A stretch of DNA of 64,000 nucleotides, from positions 248,001 to 312,000 of the forward strand of contig JACJXZ010000014.1 in the NCBI GenBank assembly GCA_020636375.1. Reading direction: 5' to 3'. The stretch's first letter is position 1. Every line of letters starts with the position of its first letter. The notes under the pieces are model-generated. The model was not told where the DNA came from and made no database searches. It saw nothing but the letters and a program-made list of their open reading frames with translations. The translations under genes were made by a program, and so were the position numbers. Source of the DNA: Lewinellaceae bacterium (GTDB lineage: Bacteria > Bacteroidota > Bacteroidia > Chitinophagales > Saprospiraceae). Shown here one piece after another: positions 8,066 through 17,018 of the stretch.

Positions 8066-8672
8066 CCAATAGCCTTAGAACCAGGGAAAAAAAATGAGTC
8101 CAGGTTGAGGTTTTTCATGGCAAGCCTTTGGTTAGCACAAATGCGCCGGGCCCTTCCCGTGCAGGCGGGCCCGGCGGCTTCACGTTATGACAAAAGTAAC
8201 TATCCGGCGCAAGGTATGGAAGAACAGACAGGAAAAGGAGGGAAATCTTGCGGAAAAGCCCCACCCCGGCGGGTTGCGTAAAAGTATGAATAGACAGGAT
8301 TGACAACCCGCCGGCTGCGCCGGACTGCGGTCCACTTTAGTAAGGCCGGCAGGGATTTTCAGGATATGTACGCTCCTGTTGCGCAGGTCACTACATCTTG
8401 TAAATCCTGTAAATCCTGTCTGCTTTCGGCCTTTCTGCACAACCCCATCGGCTTTTTTGGGGTTGTGCGATAAGTAAAGCAGACAGGATGAACAAGATTA
8501 TCAGGATATATACACCTCAGTACCTGCCATCCACCGTCCTTCGCCAGCCGAAGCTTTATGCGAAGGCGGGTGCTGTCTGCCGTCCGCCATCCGCGAAATT
8601 TGCCAAAGGAACATAAATCTTTACCTTTGAGCGTTAAGAACATATATCGGGTCAGCCCGTCAAAAACGATCT
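8066..8672. repeat. spacer with AATCCTGT/ACAGGAT dispersed repeats
   Basis: No gene seen. Short repeats of the type CTTGTAAATCCTGTAAATCCTGTC (8396-8420) face their complement (AGACAGGATGAACAAGATTATCAGGAT at about 8480-8506), with further copies at 8290 and 8355, so this stretch can form stem-loops. A related piece is at 63632-63660. Such repeats are common between genes in Bacteroidota. Confidence 0.6.
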
Positions 8673-9833
8673 ATGGACATTTACACCAGGAAATCCCGCC
8701 TGAAGCTATACCTGGCCATTGCCGGGGGCATCATCGTCGCGATATCGATGTTTTACACCAATTACCTGACCGGCAAGCTGGCCGATGAGGAGCGCAAGAA
8801 GGTGGCCTTGTACTTGCGCGCTATGGAAGACCTCAGCGACACGGACGACGAAGACGCCCAGTTCTGCGATTTCACGCTGCACTTCCAGATCCTGCAGTCC
8901 AACACGACCATTCCGGTGATGGTGGTCAACGACCGGGGCGGGATCGACGATTTCATCAACGTGCGGGGAGACACCAGCCTGCTGGGGCTGCAGCAGGAAG
9001 TGGAAAAGATGAAGGAGGAGGGCTTTGAGCCGATCAGGGGCTTTGCCTATTCCATATATTATAAAGAATCGACGCTGCTCACCCAGCTGCGGTACTTCCC
9101 GCTGGTGCAGCTCATCCTCATTGCCGCCTTTGTCGGGTTCGGGTATATGGGCTTCAACTCTGCCCGCCGCGCCGAGCAGAACCGGGTGTGGGTGGGCATG
9201 GCCAAGGAGACGGCCCACCAGCTGGGTACGCCCATCTCCGCCATCGTGGCCTGGATCGAACACCTGAAGCTGCTCCGCGAGGGCGATGCGGAAACCCAGG
9301 AGGTGCTGGGCGAGCTGCGCAACGACGTCAGCCGCCTGGAGCTCATCGCCGACCGCTTCTCCAAGATCGGCTCCGCCCCCAAGCTGGAGCCGGTCAACGT
9401 ATACGAAGAGCTGGACAAATGCCGTGCCTATATGCAGCGGCGGGCGTCCCGGAAGATCGCCTTCGAATTCCCGGCGCCGAACGGCCAGCCCCCTAAGGCC
9501 GTCCGCATCAATCCCCACCTCTTCGACTGGGTGGTGGAAAACCTCCTGCGCAATGCCCTCGACGCCATGGAAGGCACCGGCCAGATCAGCGCCGAGGTGT
9601 ACGACGACGACGACTACGTCTACATCGACATCAGCGACACGGGCAAGGGCATCCCCGCCGGCAAACACAAGACGGTCTTCCAGCCCGGCTTTACCACCAA
9701 GAAGCGGGGCTGGGGCCTGGGCTTATCGCTGGCCAAGCGCATCGTGGAGGAGTACCATAAGGGCAAAATCTTCGTGAAGAAATCGGAAGAGGGGAAGGGG
9801 ACGACGTTTACGATTCAGATGCCGCGGGGGTGA
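8673..9833 (+). CDS. membrane sensor histidine kinase
   Basis: 386 residues. Two transmembrane helices at about 12-30 and 143-162 enclose a short periplasmic sensor domain. The phosphoacceptor H-box is MAKETAHQLGTPISA with His182. The ATPase domain follows with the N box VVENLLRNALDAM, the G1 box DTGKGIP and the G2 box GWGLGLSLAKRI. It should autophosphorylate and pass the phosphate to a response regulator, but none is encoded next to it, so it is an orphan kinase in this window. A single gene; its end is 36 bp from the convergent end of the conflict-type operon. Confidence 0.95.
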   Translation: MDIYTRKSRLKLYLAIAGGIIVAISMFYTNYLTGKLADEERKKVALYLRAMEDLSDTDDEDAQFCDFTLHFQILQSNTTIPVMVVNDRGGIDDFINVRGDTSLLGLQQEVEKMKEEGFEPIRGFAYSIYYKESTLLTQLRYFPLVQLILIAAFVGFGYMGFNSARRAEQNRVWVGMAKETAHQLGTPISAIVAWIEHLKLLREGDAETQEVLGELRNDVSRLELIADRFSKIGSAPKLEPVNVYEELDKCRAYMQRRASRKIAFEFPAPNGQPPKAVRINPHLFDWVVENLLRNALDAMEGTGQISAEVYDDDDYVYIDISDTGKGIPAGKHKTVFQPGFTTKKRGWGLGLSLAKRIVEEYHKGKIFVKKSEEGKGTTFTIQMPRG

Positions 9834-9869
9834 GGGGATTGGTTGGGGACTGCTGGGGACGTAACCAAG

Positions 9870-12800
9870 TTACATCTTATTTTCTTTTACCCTGATGATA
9901 GCACGGTTGAGTTCGGCATACAACGTATATTCTTTGGGCAGGTTGTTACGTTCTTTTCCAGTTGAATAAAGTTGTTCCGCCTCCTGAAGAAACACCTGGC
10001 GGAGATTTTCATCGGTCGAATTCAAAGATTTTCTAAGATAATACCAGCTTAATGTACGATAAAACCGCGTTTGCCAGGCAGTTTCGTTCCCTTCGTAAGA
10101 ATGGAGGGTTTCAATCAATTCCACCAGCTCTTCGAATTCTTTCCTGGCGCCACATCTTGTCGTGTAATAAATAAGCTGACTTAAGGCATACAGATAATTT
10201 TGTAACTGAAAACTATCACCATTTCCTTCCCTTGACATTCTATTGCTGAGGAAATCAAGGGTCATTTTGGTGTATTTCACTGCTCCATTGATGATGTATT
10301 TTTTGTAATCCCGGCTTTTTCGCTGATTGATCCAGGCTTCCATATGCATTTCGGGAAGATCAGGTTTCAAAGAGGTTTTACTTTCCCACAGCCTGAAAAA
10401 TAAATAACCTACCCCGATCCATACTTTATAATTGTTTCCCACTTGTGACAAAATGCAGTCGATGACTTCCCTAGTTCTTTTTATGCCGGCCAGGTTTCTT
10501 TTAATTGTAATGTGGGAAGCAGCATAAATAAGAGCTATTTCATATCTTTTTTTCATTTCTTCATTACCCAGTTCTGAATATAGCTTATCAATCAATTTAT
10601 GTTTATCCAATAGCCAGGCTACAGTCAGCGCATTGAGGAATTTTATGGCACTATCTTCACTATCGAGTGGTATGGCGAGCGATGAGACAATATCAGAAAT
10701 GATTTGCGAAAAAATTTCTTGTTCAGTATTATTTTCTGTAAGTTCATTTATCCAACCTTGTAAGAGAGGCGATTTTCTCTGATCCAGACCAAATTTCATT
10801 AAAGCAAATTCCCTGAAAACGTCTGAACTAGAGGAATGACCGATTGATTTTTTAATATCAGTAGCAGAGGTTTGAAAGGTTTCAATGATAGCGCTCAATT
10901 TTTGAGAATGCTTAAGGTCTATCCTGGCATTATCCAACACTGATTCCAAAGTTTGCCTGATCTCGGCTTGCAGCAGCGGCAACTGTTCTTCTTCAAGCGA
11001 ATAGGCAGCTTTGAGTTCATCAATAAATTTTTGGTAAGCTTTGTGCTTTATCCAGATTTCCTGAATGAACTTGACATTAATGATCTCCCTTACTCTTTCC
11101 TCAAATTGCTTTCGACTGTATTCAAGGTTTTTCACAAAATCGCCAGAATAGTACCTTTCATATTCTTTTTCTATAAGGTGCCTGATCTCTTCTTGGTAAT
11201 CTCTAAATTCTTGGAAAAAATCCTGCGCATTGTCTTCGACAGAAAAAACGGCTTCAAGCACAAAAAAAAGAGAATCTCTGATGATCGGTATCAGCTTATT
11301 CCCTTGTTTATAGGCGAACAATTCTGGGCAGTCATCTCGTATGATTTTCACAGCATCACGTATTCCTGGAGAACTGACGTAAAAAACAGGTAGTAGGTTA
11401 TCTTCAGGCTTGTCAATATAGTCTTCTAGTTTTTGCTGTAAATGAAAAAATGCCAACGTATCGTAGTAGTTATTGGTAGGATAATCCGGACGGACAGTAT
11501 CAAATCCTTTTTTGATCTTACGGAACAGTATGGTGTCTTCAACCTTTACTATATCAAAAGTATCCACCTGTTCAATGATCAAAATCCTTTTCTCAATTAA
11601 ATATTTCAACCGCCCAGCCCAGGTATATTCGCGCAACAAATAATTTGCTTTGAAAATATCTCCTCCTTTCTCTATCAATTGCCTGATGTATTCATCAATC
11701 TTGGAAAAATCAATCCTTTTGGATGCGCCTTGAACCTTCAGCCCCAAAGAAAAAAGGACTTCTTGGCATAAGTACAGAAATTCATCTCTATTCTTGGGTG
11801 CTTTCAAGAAAAGGTTAGACTTGTAGAGTTTACTTTCAAACTCAAATTGGTGAGGCGGCAACAGATGAATTTCCTTAAGCAAACCATTAAATGCCAAGGC
11901 ATAAACAAAATTCTGACGGTCATCTCTCATCAATGCATCTTTGTCAAACTTTACGCCATTATCATAGCCTATAGCCCCCTCTATCATTCTCATCACATCA
12001 AAAGAATCGAAGTAGTACTGAATCTTAAGTTTACCTTCTTCTTTTAATCTTTTTTCTTCTTGTTGGATGAAATAGCCTCCTACTATTTCTTCTAGAAGAT
12101 TTACCTCTTCAAGATCATCATCAATTTCAATTGGTCTATAATAACTAGTCTGCTCAATCTCTAGATAATTTACTACTTCCTGAACTTCTTCCTGGGGAAG
12201 AGGAATGAAAATATCTCCACTTCCAGGTTGATAGGGTTTCAAATATTCCTTAATGGTATTCAGGTATTCATACATCCTTGCCTTATCCCCTTGTTTTCCA
12301 GCTTTTATTCCCTTTGCCAATACAATGCTGTCATTGACATATGTTGTTATTTCCGGAACCAATGTTGTCAGCTCATGCAACTCTGCTGTAGTTTGTTCGA
12401 AATGATCTTCATCCGAATCTGTTTGAAAAGCTAACTTCAAAAGTTTATTGAGTTTAGGCTTAAGGTTTTCTTCCAATTCAGCCCGATCGAAAAGAGCCTG
12501 CCAATAATGAAAATAGGAAGGTAGGTGTCTATCATTATTGGAGTCCTGGGCATAATAAAGCAAAAAGCGGGCCAATTGAACTCGCAAGGAAGTATTTTCA
12601 TCTTCCTCTTGGTTGGGAGAAGACAATGGCAACATCAACTGTACCTCTGGTTTTAATTGAAAAAGCCCCATGCCCAGAGATTGGCAAAGGGGGGAAAGCA
12701 GAATATCTGCCACAGCAATATATGGGATATTTGTAGGTTGGCCGGAAATGTTAATCGGTGCATTTTTCCTCAGTTTATACAAGAGTTCGGCTGAAAAAGC

Positions 12801-14075
12801 CGGCACAAACCCTGCATATTCCAACAAATCCCAATGCCCTTTGCTGTAATGCCCGTAATGCTCCCAAAACCATAGTAAATGAGACGATGAATTAGAATAC
12901 CTGTTTAAAGAGGAAGATGTTGATGAATTAGTGGGTAAATCTGTTCTGGTATACTGAGGAGAAAAGTTCCAAACTAGCGTTCGAGGCAAGAAGCCGATTT
13001 CCTTAGAACTGAATTCAATCATGGAAACGTATTCTGCGATAGATGCGGCTGAACTGTCTATCCAACGTTCCCTGGGTACCGGATTGATCCAAATTGTCTT
13101 CTCAAAACGGGCCTGTGCTTTTTGTAAAAAAGTGGCAGTATAGGTCAGGCGATTCGAGTGTTTTTGCTGCCGCATGGCTCCTGCATCGCTAAAAATGACA
13201 AGTACGTTCTCCTGGGTTCCATAAAGGCTGAGAAAATTATCTTCATAGATAATTTTAGTGTGTCCTGGATCTTTAAACAAGTTTGGCGACAAATGATTAT
13301 GAAAATACAACCTTACAACCTCTACATTGGGTATTGCCTCAAGAAATGTATCAAATAAATAGTGAGAGAGGGCAGAGAATGGCTCCATACTGCCTAAGTG
13401 ATCAGTCAAAAGGAGAATTTTCTTCGGATAAAGCCTTTGGCTTTGATGCACTGGTTCAGATAAAATCCCATTCTGAGCCCATAGGGAAACCGTTGCCGTT
13501 ACATCAATTGTCTTTTTGTCAATATATTTTGCCTCTGACCTAAATGTATCTCGCCAACGTTTTTGAAGAATCCTCCTTCCAACGGGATGGAAATCAGATG
13601 AAAAATCAAATTCATGATTTTGTGTCAACACCGATTTCCCTGCCCGTTTCTGCCCTTTCCTTGAATAGGTTAATTGAACATTTGTAGCCAACTCCTTAAT
13701 CCTTCTTCCTTCTTCCTCTGATGAGGGTTCTTCTATTTGATCACCATTAGGTGTTATTTCTGCTTTTCCATCATCAAAATCATCTTCTGGCAGCTCTTCA
13801 GATGAATCATCATCAGCAATATCCTCTGGACGTCCACCAGTATCCTCTTTGTTTCCACTTGGCCAATAAATATCAAATAAGTTTTCAAAATTCTGCTTTT
13901 CTCGCGGATCAACAAGCCAAAGTGCTCTACTTAGATCGAGAAGAGCTTTGCGGTCCGAAATGGCATATCCATCTTTTGCAAACTTCAAAAGATCACCATA
14001 CTGAACCATTTCCAGGTTCAGCCCTAATCGACTACGCACGGCTTGAAAAAATGAAAGCAATAACCCCTCGTCCAT
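9870..14075 (-). CDS. vWA-domain protein fused to a large helical scaffold (MoxR-associated)
   Basis: 1401 residues. Residues 1-70 form the small helical domain that precedes CoxE/MoxR-type vWA domains (LLSFFQAVRSRLGLN ... LLDLSRALW). Residues about 75-125 are a disordered acidic linker. A vWA-like domain lies at about 215-400 (KKILLLTDHLGSM; VLVIFSDAGAM); the metal site reads D-H-L-G-S, so the first serine of DXSXS is replaced and metal binding may be weakened. From about 640 to the end the protein is strongly similar to the 771-residue protein two genes upstream. That region is helical, TPR-like near its end (NYKVWIGVGYLFFRLWESK; LNRAIIRVKENK). Last gene of the six-gene operon, 58 bp after MoxR. 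The gene is visibly richer in A and T than its neighbours. Confidence 0.8.
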   Translation of the reverse strand: MDEGLLLSFFQAVRSRLGLNLEMVQYGDLLKFAKDGYAISDRKALLDLSRALWLVDPREKQNFENLFDIYWPSGNKEDTGGRPEDIADDDSSEELPEDDFDDGKAEITPNGDQIEEPSSEEEGRRIKELATNVQLTYSRKGQKRAGKSVLTQNHEFDFSSDFHPVGRRILQKRWRDTFRSEAKYIDKKTIDVTATVSLWAQNGILSEPVHQSQRLYPKKILLLTDHLGSMEPFSALSHYLFDTFLEAIPNVEVVRLYFHNHLSPNLFKDPGHTKIIYEDNFLSLYGTQENVLVIFSDAGAMRQQKHSNRLTYTATFLQKAQARFEKTIWINPVPRERWIDSSAASIAEYVSMIEFSSKEIGFLPRTLVWNFSPQYTRTDLPTNSSTSSSLNRYSNSSSHLLWFWEHYGHYSKGHWDLLEYAGFVPAFSAELLYKLRKNAPINISGQPTNIPYIAVADILLSPLCQSLGMGLFQLKPEVQLMLPLSSPNQEEDENTSLRVQLARFLLYYAQDSNNDRHLPSYFHYWQALFDRAELEENLKPKLNKLLKLAFQTDSDEDHFEQTTAELHELTTLVPEITTYVNDSIVLAKGIKAGKQGDKARMYEYLNTIKEYLKPYQPGSGDIFIPLPQEEVQEVVNYLEIEQTSYYRPIEIDDDLEEVNLLEEIVGGYFIQQEEKRLKEEGKLKIQYYFDSFDVMRMIEGAIGYDNGVKFDKDALMRDDRQNFVYALAFNGLLKEIHLLPPHQFEFESKLYKSNLFLKAPKNRDEFLYLCQEVLFSLGLKVQGASKRIDFSKIDEYIRQLIEKGGDIFKANYLLREYTWAGRLKYLIEKRILIIEQVDTFDIVKVEDTILFRKIKKGFDTVRPDYPTNNYYDTLAFFHLQQKLEDYIDKPEDNLLPVFYVSSPGIRDAVKIIRDDCPELFAYKQGNKLIPIIRDSLFFVLEAVFSVEDNAQDFFQEFRDYQEEIRHLIEKEYERYYSGDFVKNLEYSRKQFEERVREIINVKFIQEIWIKHKAYQKFIDELKAAYSLEEEQLPLLQAEIRQTLESVLDNARIDLKHSQKLSAIIETFQTSATDIKKSIGHSSSSDVFREFALMKFGLDQRKSPLLQGWINELTENNTEQEIFSQIISDIVSSLAIPLDSEDSAIKFLNALTVAWLLDKHKLIDKLYSELGNEEMKKRYEIALIYAASHITIKRNLAGIKRTREVIDCILSQVGNNYKVWIGVGYLFFRLWESKTSLKPDLPEMHMEAWINQRKSRDYKKYIINGAVKYTKMTLDFLSNRMSREGNGDSFQLQNYLYALSQLIYYTTRCGARKEFEELVELIETLHSYEGNETAWQTRFYRTLSWYYLRKSLNSTDENLRQVFLQEAEQLYSTGKERNNLPKEYTLYAELNRAIIRVKENKM

Positions 14076-14133
14076 ATTATCTATGCATAAATTTTGCTCA
14101 CTGCCATTTATTTTACCTACTCCTTAACAAGTA

Positions 14134-15075
14134 TCACCGGATGAACTGGGTCCCGGCAGAATAATCCTCTCTTGTTTTATAAAGCGTCTCCGGAAAAACG
14201 ATCTCCCTCGAGTCCTTCCCCAGCACTTTTTCAATCTTCTTCATCTCCCTTTCCCCTTCCGCATTAAGCGTATACCGGTCCAGTGACCTCAACCAATCCA
14301 GCATCTCGCTTGTGGAAGGCAATTTTATTGACCGTTTGCCTATCATGTTTTTCCGGATATCCAAAAATTTCGATACCAGGTCAGGTAGGGCCTTCTGCCA
14401 CTTTTCATCGCTTTCTTCCAGGGGGAAAAAGGCTCTGGCGATGTCGATCAGTTTTTCTTCTTCAGGAAAGTCAATCCACAGGAACACGCAGCGGCGAAGG
14501 AAGGCATTGGATAGTTCTTTTTCGTCATTGCTGGTGATAATGATCAGAGGCGGTTGTTTGGCGACATGCTCCTCGCCCGTTTCTTCTATTCTGAAAGAAT
14601 AATACTCCAGCAAATCGAGCAGGTCGTTCGGCAGGTCGATGTCCGCCTTGTCGATCTCGTCGATCAATACGACCGGCGGCTTGTAGGGCTCTCGTTTGGA
14701 ATAGCGTATGGCTTCTCCCACAGGACCCAATCTCACATAGTCCTGGATCGGCTTATTTCGCTCTTCTTCAATCTGGCTGTCCCTGAGCCGGGCAACGTGG
14801 TCGAAGGAATAGAACCCCTCCTGCACCTTGGTCGTAGAGCGGATGGGCCATTTTTTCAGGCTTTTCTTCCAGTCCTTCTTATGCCATTCTACAGCGACGG
14901 CTTCCGCCAGCCTGGTTTTTCCGCAACCCGGTTCACCGCGAACCAGCAGGGGTCTGCGCAAATGACAGGCGACGTTTACAGCGCGGATCATCTCTTCATT
15001 TGGCAGGTAAGGATCCGCATTGAATTTTCTTTCCTGGAGCCCCTCTCCCTTGTACAAGTCTGGTTTATATGGCAT
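14134..15075 (-). CDS. MoxR-family AAA+ ATPase
   Basis: 313 residues with the AAA+ core: Walker A GEPGCGKT at 47-54, Walker B VVLIDEIDKAD at 135-145, sensor 1 IIITSNDEK, and an arginine-finger motif LRRCVF. The helix-rich lid follows. MoxR ATPases are chaperone-like remodelers that work with vWA proteins, and this one lies directly upstream of a vWA protein and directly downstream of a CHAT protease (11 bp gap). In the predicted NTP-dependent conflict systems such a MoxR/vWA pair is the switch controlling an effector; that role here is inference from context and architecture. Confidence 0.93.
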   Translation of the reverse strand: MPYKPDLYKGEGLQERKFNADPYLPNEEMIRAVNVACHLRRPLLVRGEPGCGKTRLAEAVAVEWHKKDWKKSLKKWPIRSTTKVQEGFYSFDHVARLRDSQIEEERNKPIQDYVRLGPVGEAIRYSKREPYKPPVVLIDEIDKADIDLPNDLLDLLEYYSFRIEETGEEHVAKQPPLIIITSNDEKELSNAFLRRCVFLWIDFPEEEKLIDIARAFFPLEESDEKWQKALPDLVSKFLDIRKNMIGKRSIKLPSTSEMLDWLRSLDRYTLNAEGEREMKKIEKVLGKDSREIVFPETLYKTREDYSAGTQFIR

Positions 15076-15086
15076 AACGTAAAATT

Positions 15087-17018
15087 TTAAAATCTGAAAA
15101 CTTCCAGTTCCAGGCTGTCCTGGTTCAATTGGCGGCAGGCTATCCTGACCGCCTCCCGGAGCGATATGGGCAAACTGAAGTGTTGTCTGTCAATGTGAAT
15201 TTTTGTTCGTTTATAAAATGACGTAATCCAACTGTCCAGCATGGCATCATCGAGGAGGGTTATCGGTTCTACCGGGCACACATTCCCCGGGAAATTTTCT
15301 ATTTCTCCCCAATTAGAGCGGGCGTCCTCTTTTTCGGCATGGCATACCCAAACCATATAAAGGGAATGTCCATGTGGTTCTCCATCGAAAAAATGGTTCA
15401 GTTTTTTCCAGAATGAAACAAGAACTTCCCAGGCTTCGCCTTCCAGGTCTACGTCCCGAATTACCCAGAAAACTGGAGAAGCCTCTAATTGTGCCTTCAG
15501 GTTTTGAAAAAAAGCCTGCTCGATGCTAACGTCGCCACTGATATCGAATTGAAACTCCCCCATGATCCGTCCGCAGAACTCCTGGAGGGAGTTGGGTGCA
15601 CCAATGAATTTTGAAGAGTAGGAAAAAGGCCGGACAGGCCGAGGATTAGGAAGATAGCTTCTGGTGAATTTCAGGAGTAATTCCCATTCCGAGCGCTCGT
15701 CGGCTGGAATGGCAAGCAGATTCACTTTTGAATGGCGCTCTTGGCTTCTTAGAAACTTATCAATCTGATTTCTTTGGTGATCCAGGTCGATATTATCCAG
15801 ATGTTCCCGAATTGCGTCTACTTCCCGGCCGAGCCACTTGCCAAGGTCGTATTCGATATGGTTAATATTGACGCCGCTTCCGATCGCATGATAATCTTCA
15901 AAATATTCAGCTTCGGGAAACCTTCTGATATGGGGAATTTCCTCTGCTAATTTCCTCGTCGCTTCTCTATATTCCCTTAAATTCATGAAACCAACTTCAA
16001 CCGGCAGGCTTGATCGGTTTACAGTCTTCAGGCAAGCGTCGAAGAAGCCGTCGGTATTGTTGTAAAATTTCAGGCTTTTCTCGCTTTGGTCTATCAAAAA
16101 GACTACTTTGCCAGCCTTCTTCAGGTATCTTTTTAATTGGCCGCATCCATAATCCCGGGGGATCCAATAATCATCCGGATTAAAAAACATACAATTGTAT
16201 TTTCTTTTCCGGAAGATTATTTCCAGGCTTTTGGAGATGTGCGGGCAGCTTTCAGGGTTAGGGTTTCCTATAAAAAGTATATTCTGGTACCTCGGCTTTC
16301 CTTCAAAAGCCTGAATGGTGGATAACTCCCTCATGAAACCAAGAAGAGAAAGGTCCAGTAAGCCTTCTTTTTCTTTCAGGTAGGAAAGCCCATAAAAAGG
16401 CTCGCCCGGTTCATGGTCAATATCGAACCCTCTTGTCCTTTCAAAAGGATGAAACTTAAATTCCTCTGTATCCTTAAAGGATGCCAACACTTTTTCTGCC
16501 GACTGGCAAGCCTCCCGCAGCGTTTTTCCTTCTACGAGAACCCTGAAAAACTCGACAGCGAATACTTTTGCATCCGCATCCTTCACGCTGGTATGGGTGG
16601 CGATGACGACAGGAATTCCTGCCCTGTGGAAAAACTCGACTTGTTCATGAGTATTACAGCCATTGAGCAAAATGCATTTCAAGTTTTTGCATTCCTGAAC
16701 AATCCCGGCAAAACCCTCCGCCCGGGCGGGCGTATGTTCCAGTTTTAAAAACTCCCCGTCGGCATGGCCGCTGTAGGAAAGAAACAAAAGGTCCTCCTTC
16801 CGCTTTTTCACAGCCTCAATCAACCTGTTGCCATCTTCAATGTGGGGGTCGGTAAAACTTCTAATCCCCAAATTATGGAGTATTTTTTCGTCAAGCCTGG
16901 CGCAGACGTCTCTTTCCTCTTCTTTGAGATGGACTAAATCTCTGCCATAAGCATACAGCAACAGAATACTGGCTAAATGGGATTTGCCCCCTCTGTGAAA
17001 TGGCGTCATAGTTCCCAT
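15087..17018 (-). CDS. CHAT-domain protease with additional C-terminal domains
   Basis: 643 residues. The N-terminal 240 residues are a CHAT (caspase-like) peptidase: the core strand SILLLYAYGRDLVHL, the catalytic His in FLSYSGHADGEF (His85), and the catalytic Cys in CILLNGCNTHEQ (Cys121), followed by GIPVVIATHTSVKD and FFRVLVEGKTLREAC. Residues about 255-420 look like a Rossmann/TIR-like alpha-beta domain (YQNILFIGNPNPESC; GKVVFLIDQSEK). The rest resembles an inactive STAND-type ATPase module, which is tentative. A second ATG three codons in (17009) overlaps the upstream TGA as ATGA and may be the real, coupled start. As the only protease in the operon it is the likely effector. Confidence 0.85.
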   Translation of the reverse strand: MGTMTPFHRGGKSHLASILLLYAYGRDLVHLKEEERDVCARLDEKILHNLGIRSFTDPHIEDGNRLIEAVKKRKEDLLFLSYSGHADGEFLKLEHTPARAEGFAGIVQECKNLKCILLNGCNTHEQVEFFHRAGIPVVIATHTSVKDADAKVFAVEFFRVLVEGKTLREACQSAEKVLASFKDTEEFKFHPFERTRGFDIDHEPGEPFYGLSYLKEKEGLLDLSLLGFMRELSTIQAFEGKPRYQNILFIGNPNPESCPHISKSLEIIFRKRKYNCMFFNPDDYWIPRDYGCGQLKRYLKKAGKVVFLIDQSEKSLKFYNNTDGFFDACLKTVNRSSLPVEVGFMNLREYREATRKLAEEIPHIRRFPEAEYFEDYHAIGSGVNINHIEYDLGKWLGREVDAIREHLDNIDLDHQRNQIDKFLRSQERHSKVNLLAIPADERSEWELLLKFTRSYLPNPRPVRPFSYSSKFIGAPNSLQEFCGRIMGEFQFDISGDVSIEQAFFQNLKAQLEASPVFWVIRDVDLEGEAWEVLVSFWKKLNHFFDGEPHGHSLYMVWVCHAEKEDARSNWGEIENFPGNVCPVEPITLLDDAMLDSWITSFYKRTKIHIDRQHFSLPISLREAVRIACRQLNQDSLELEVFRF

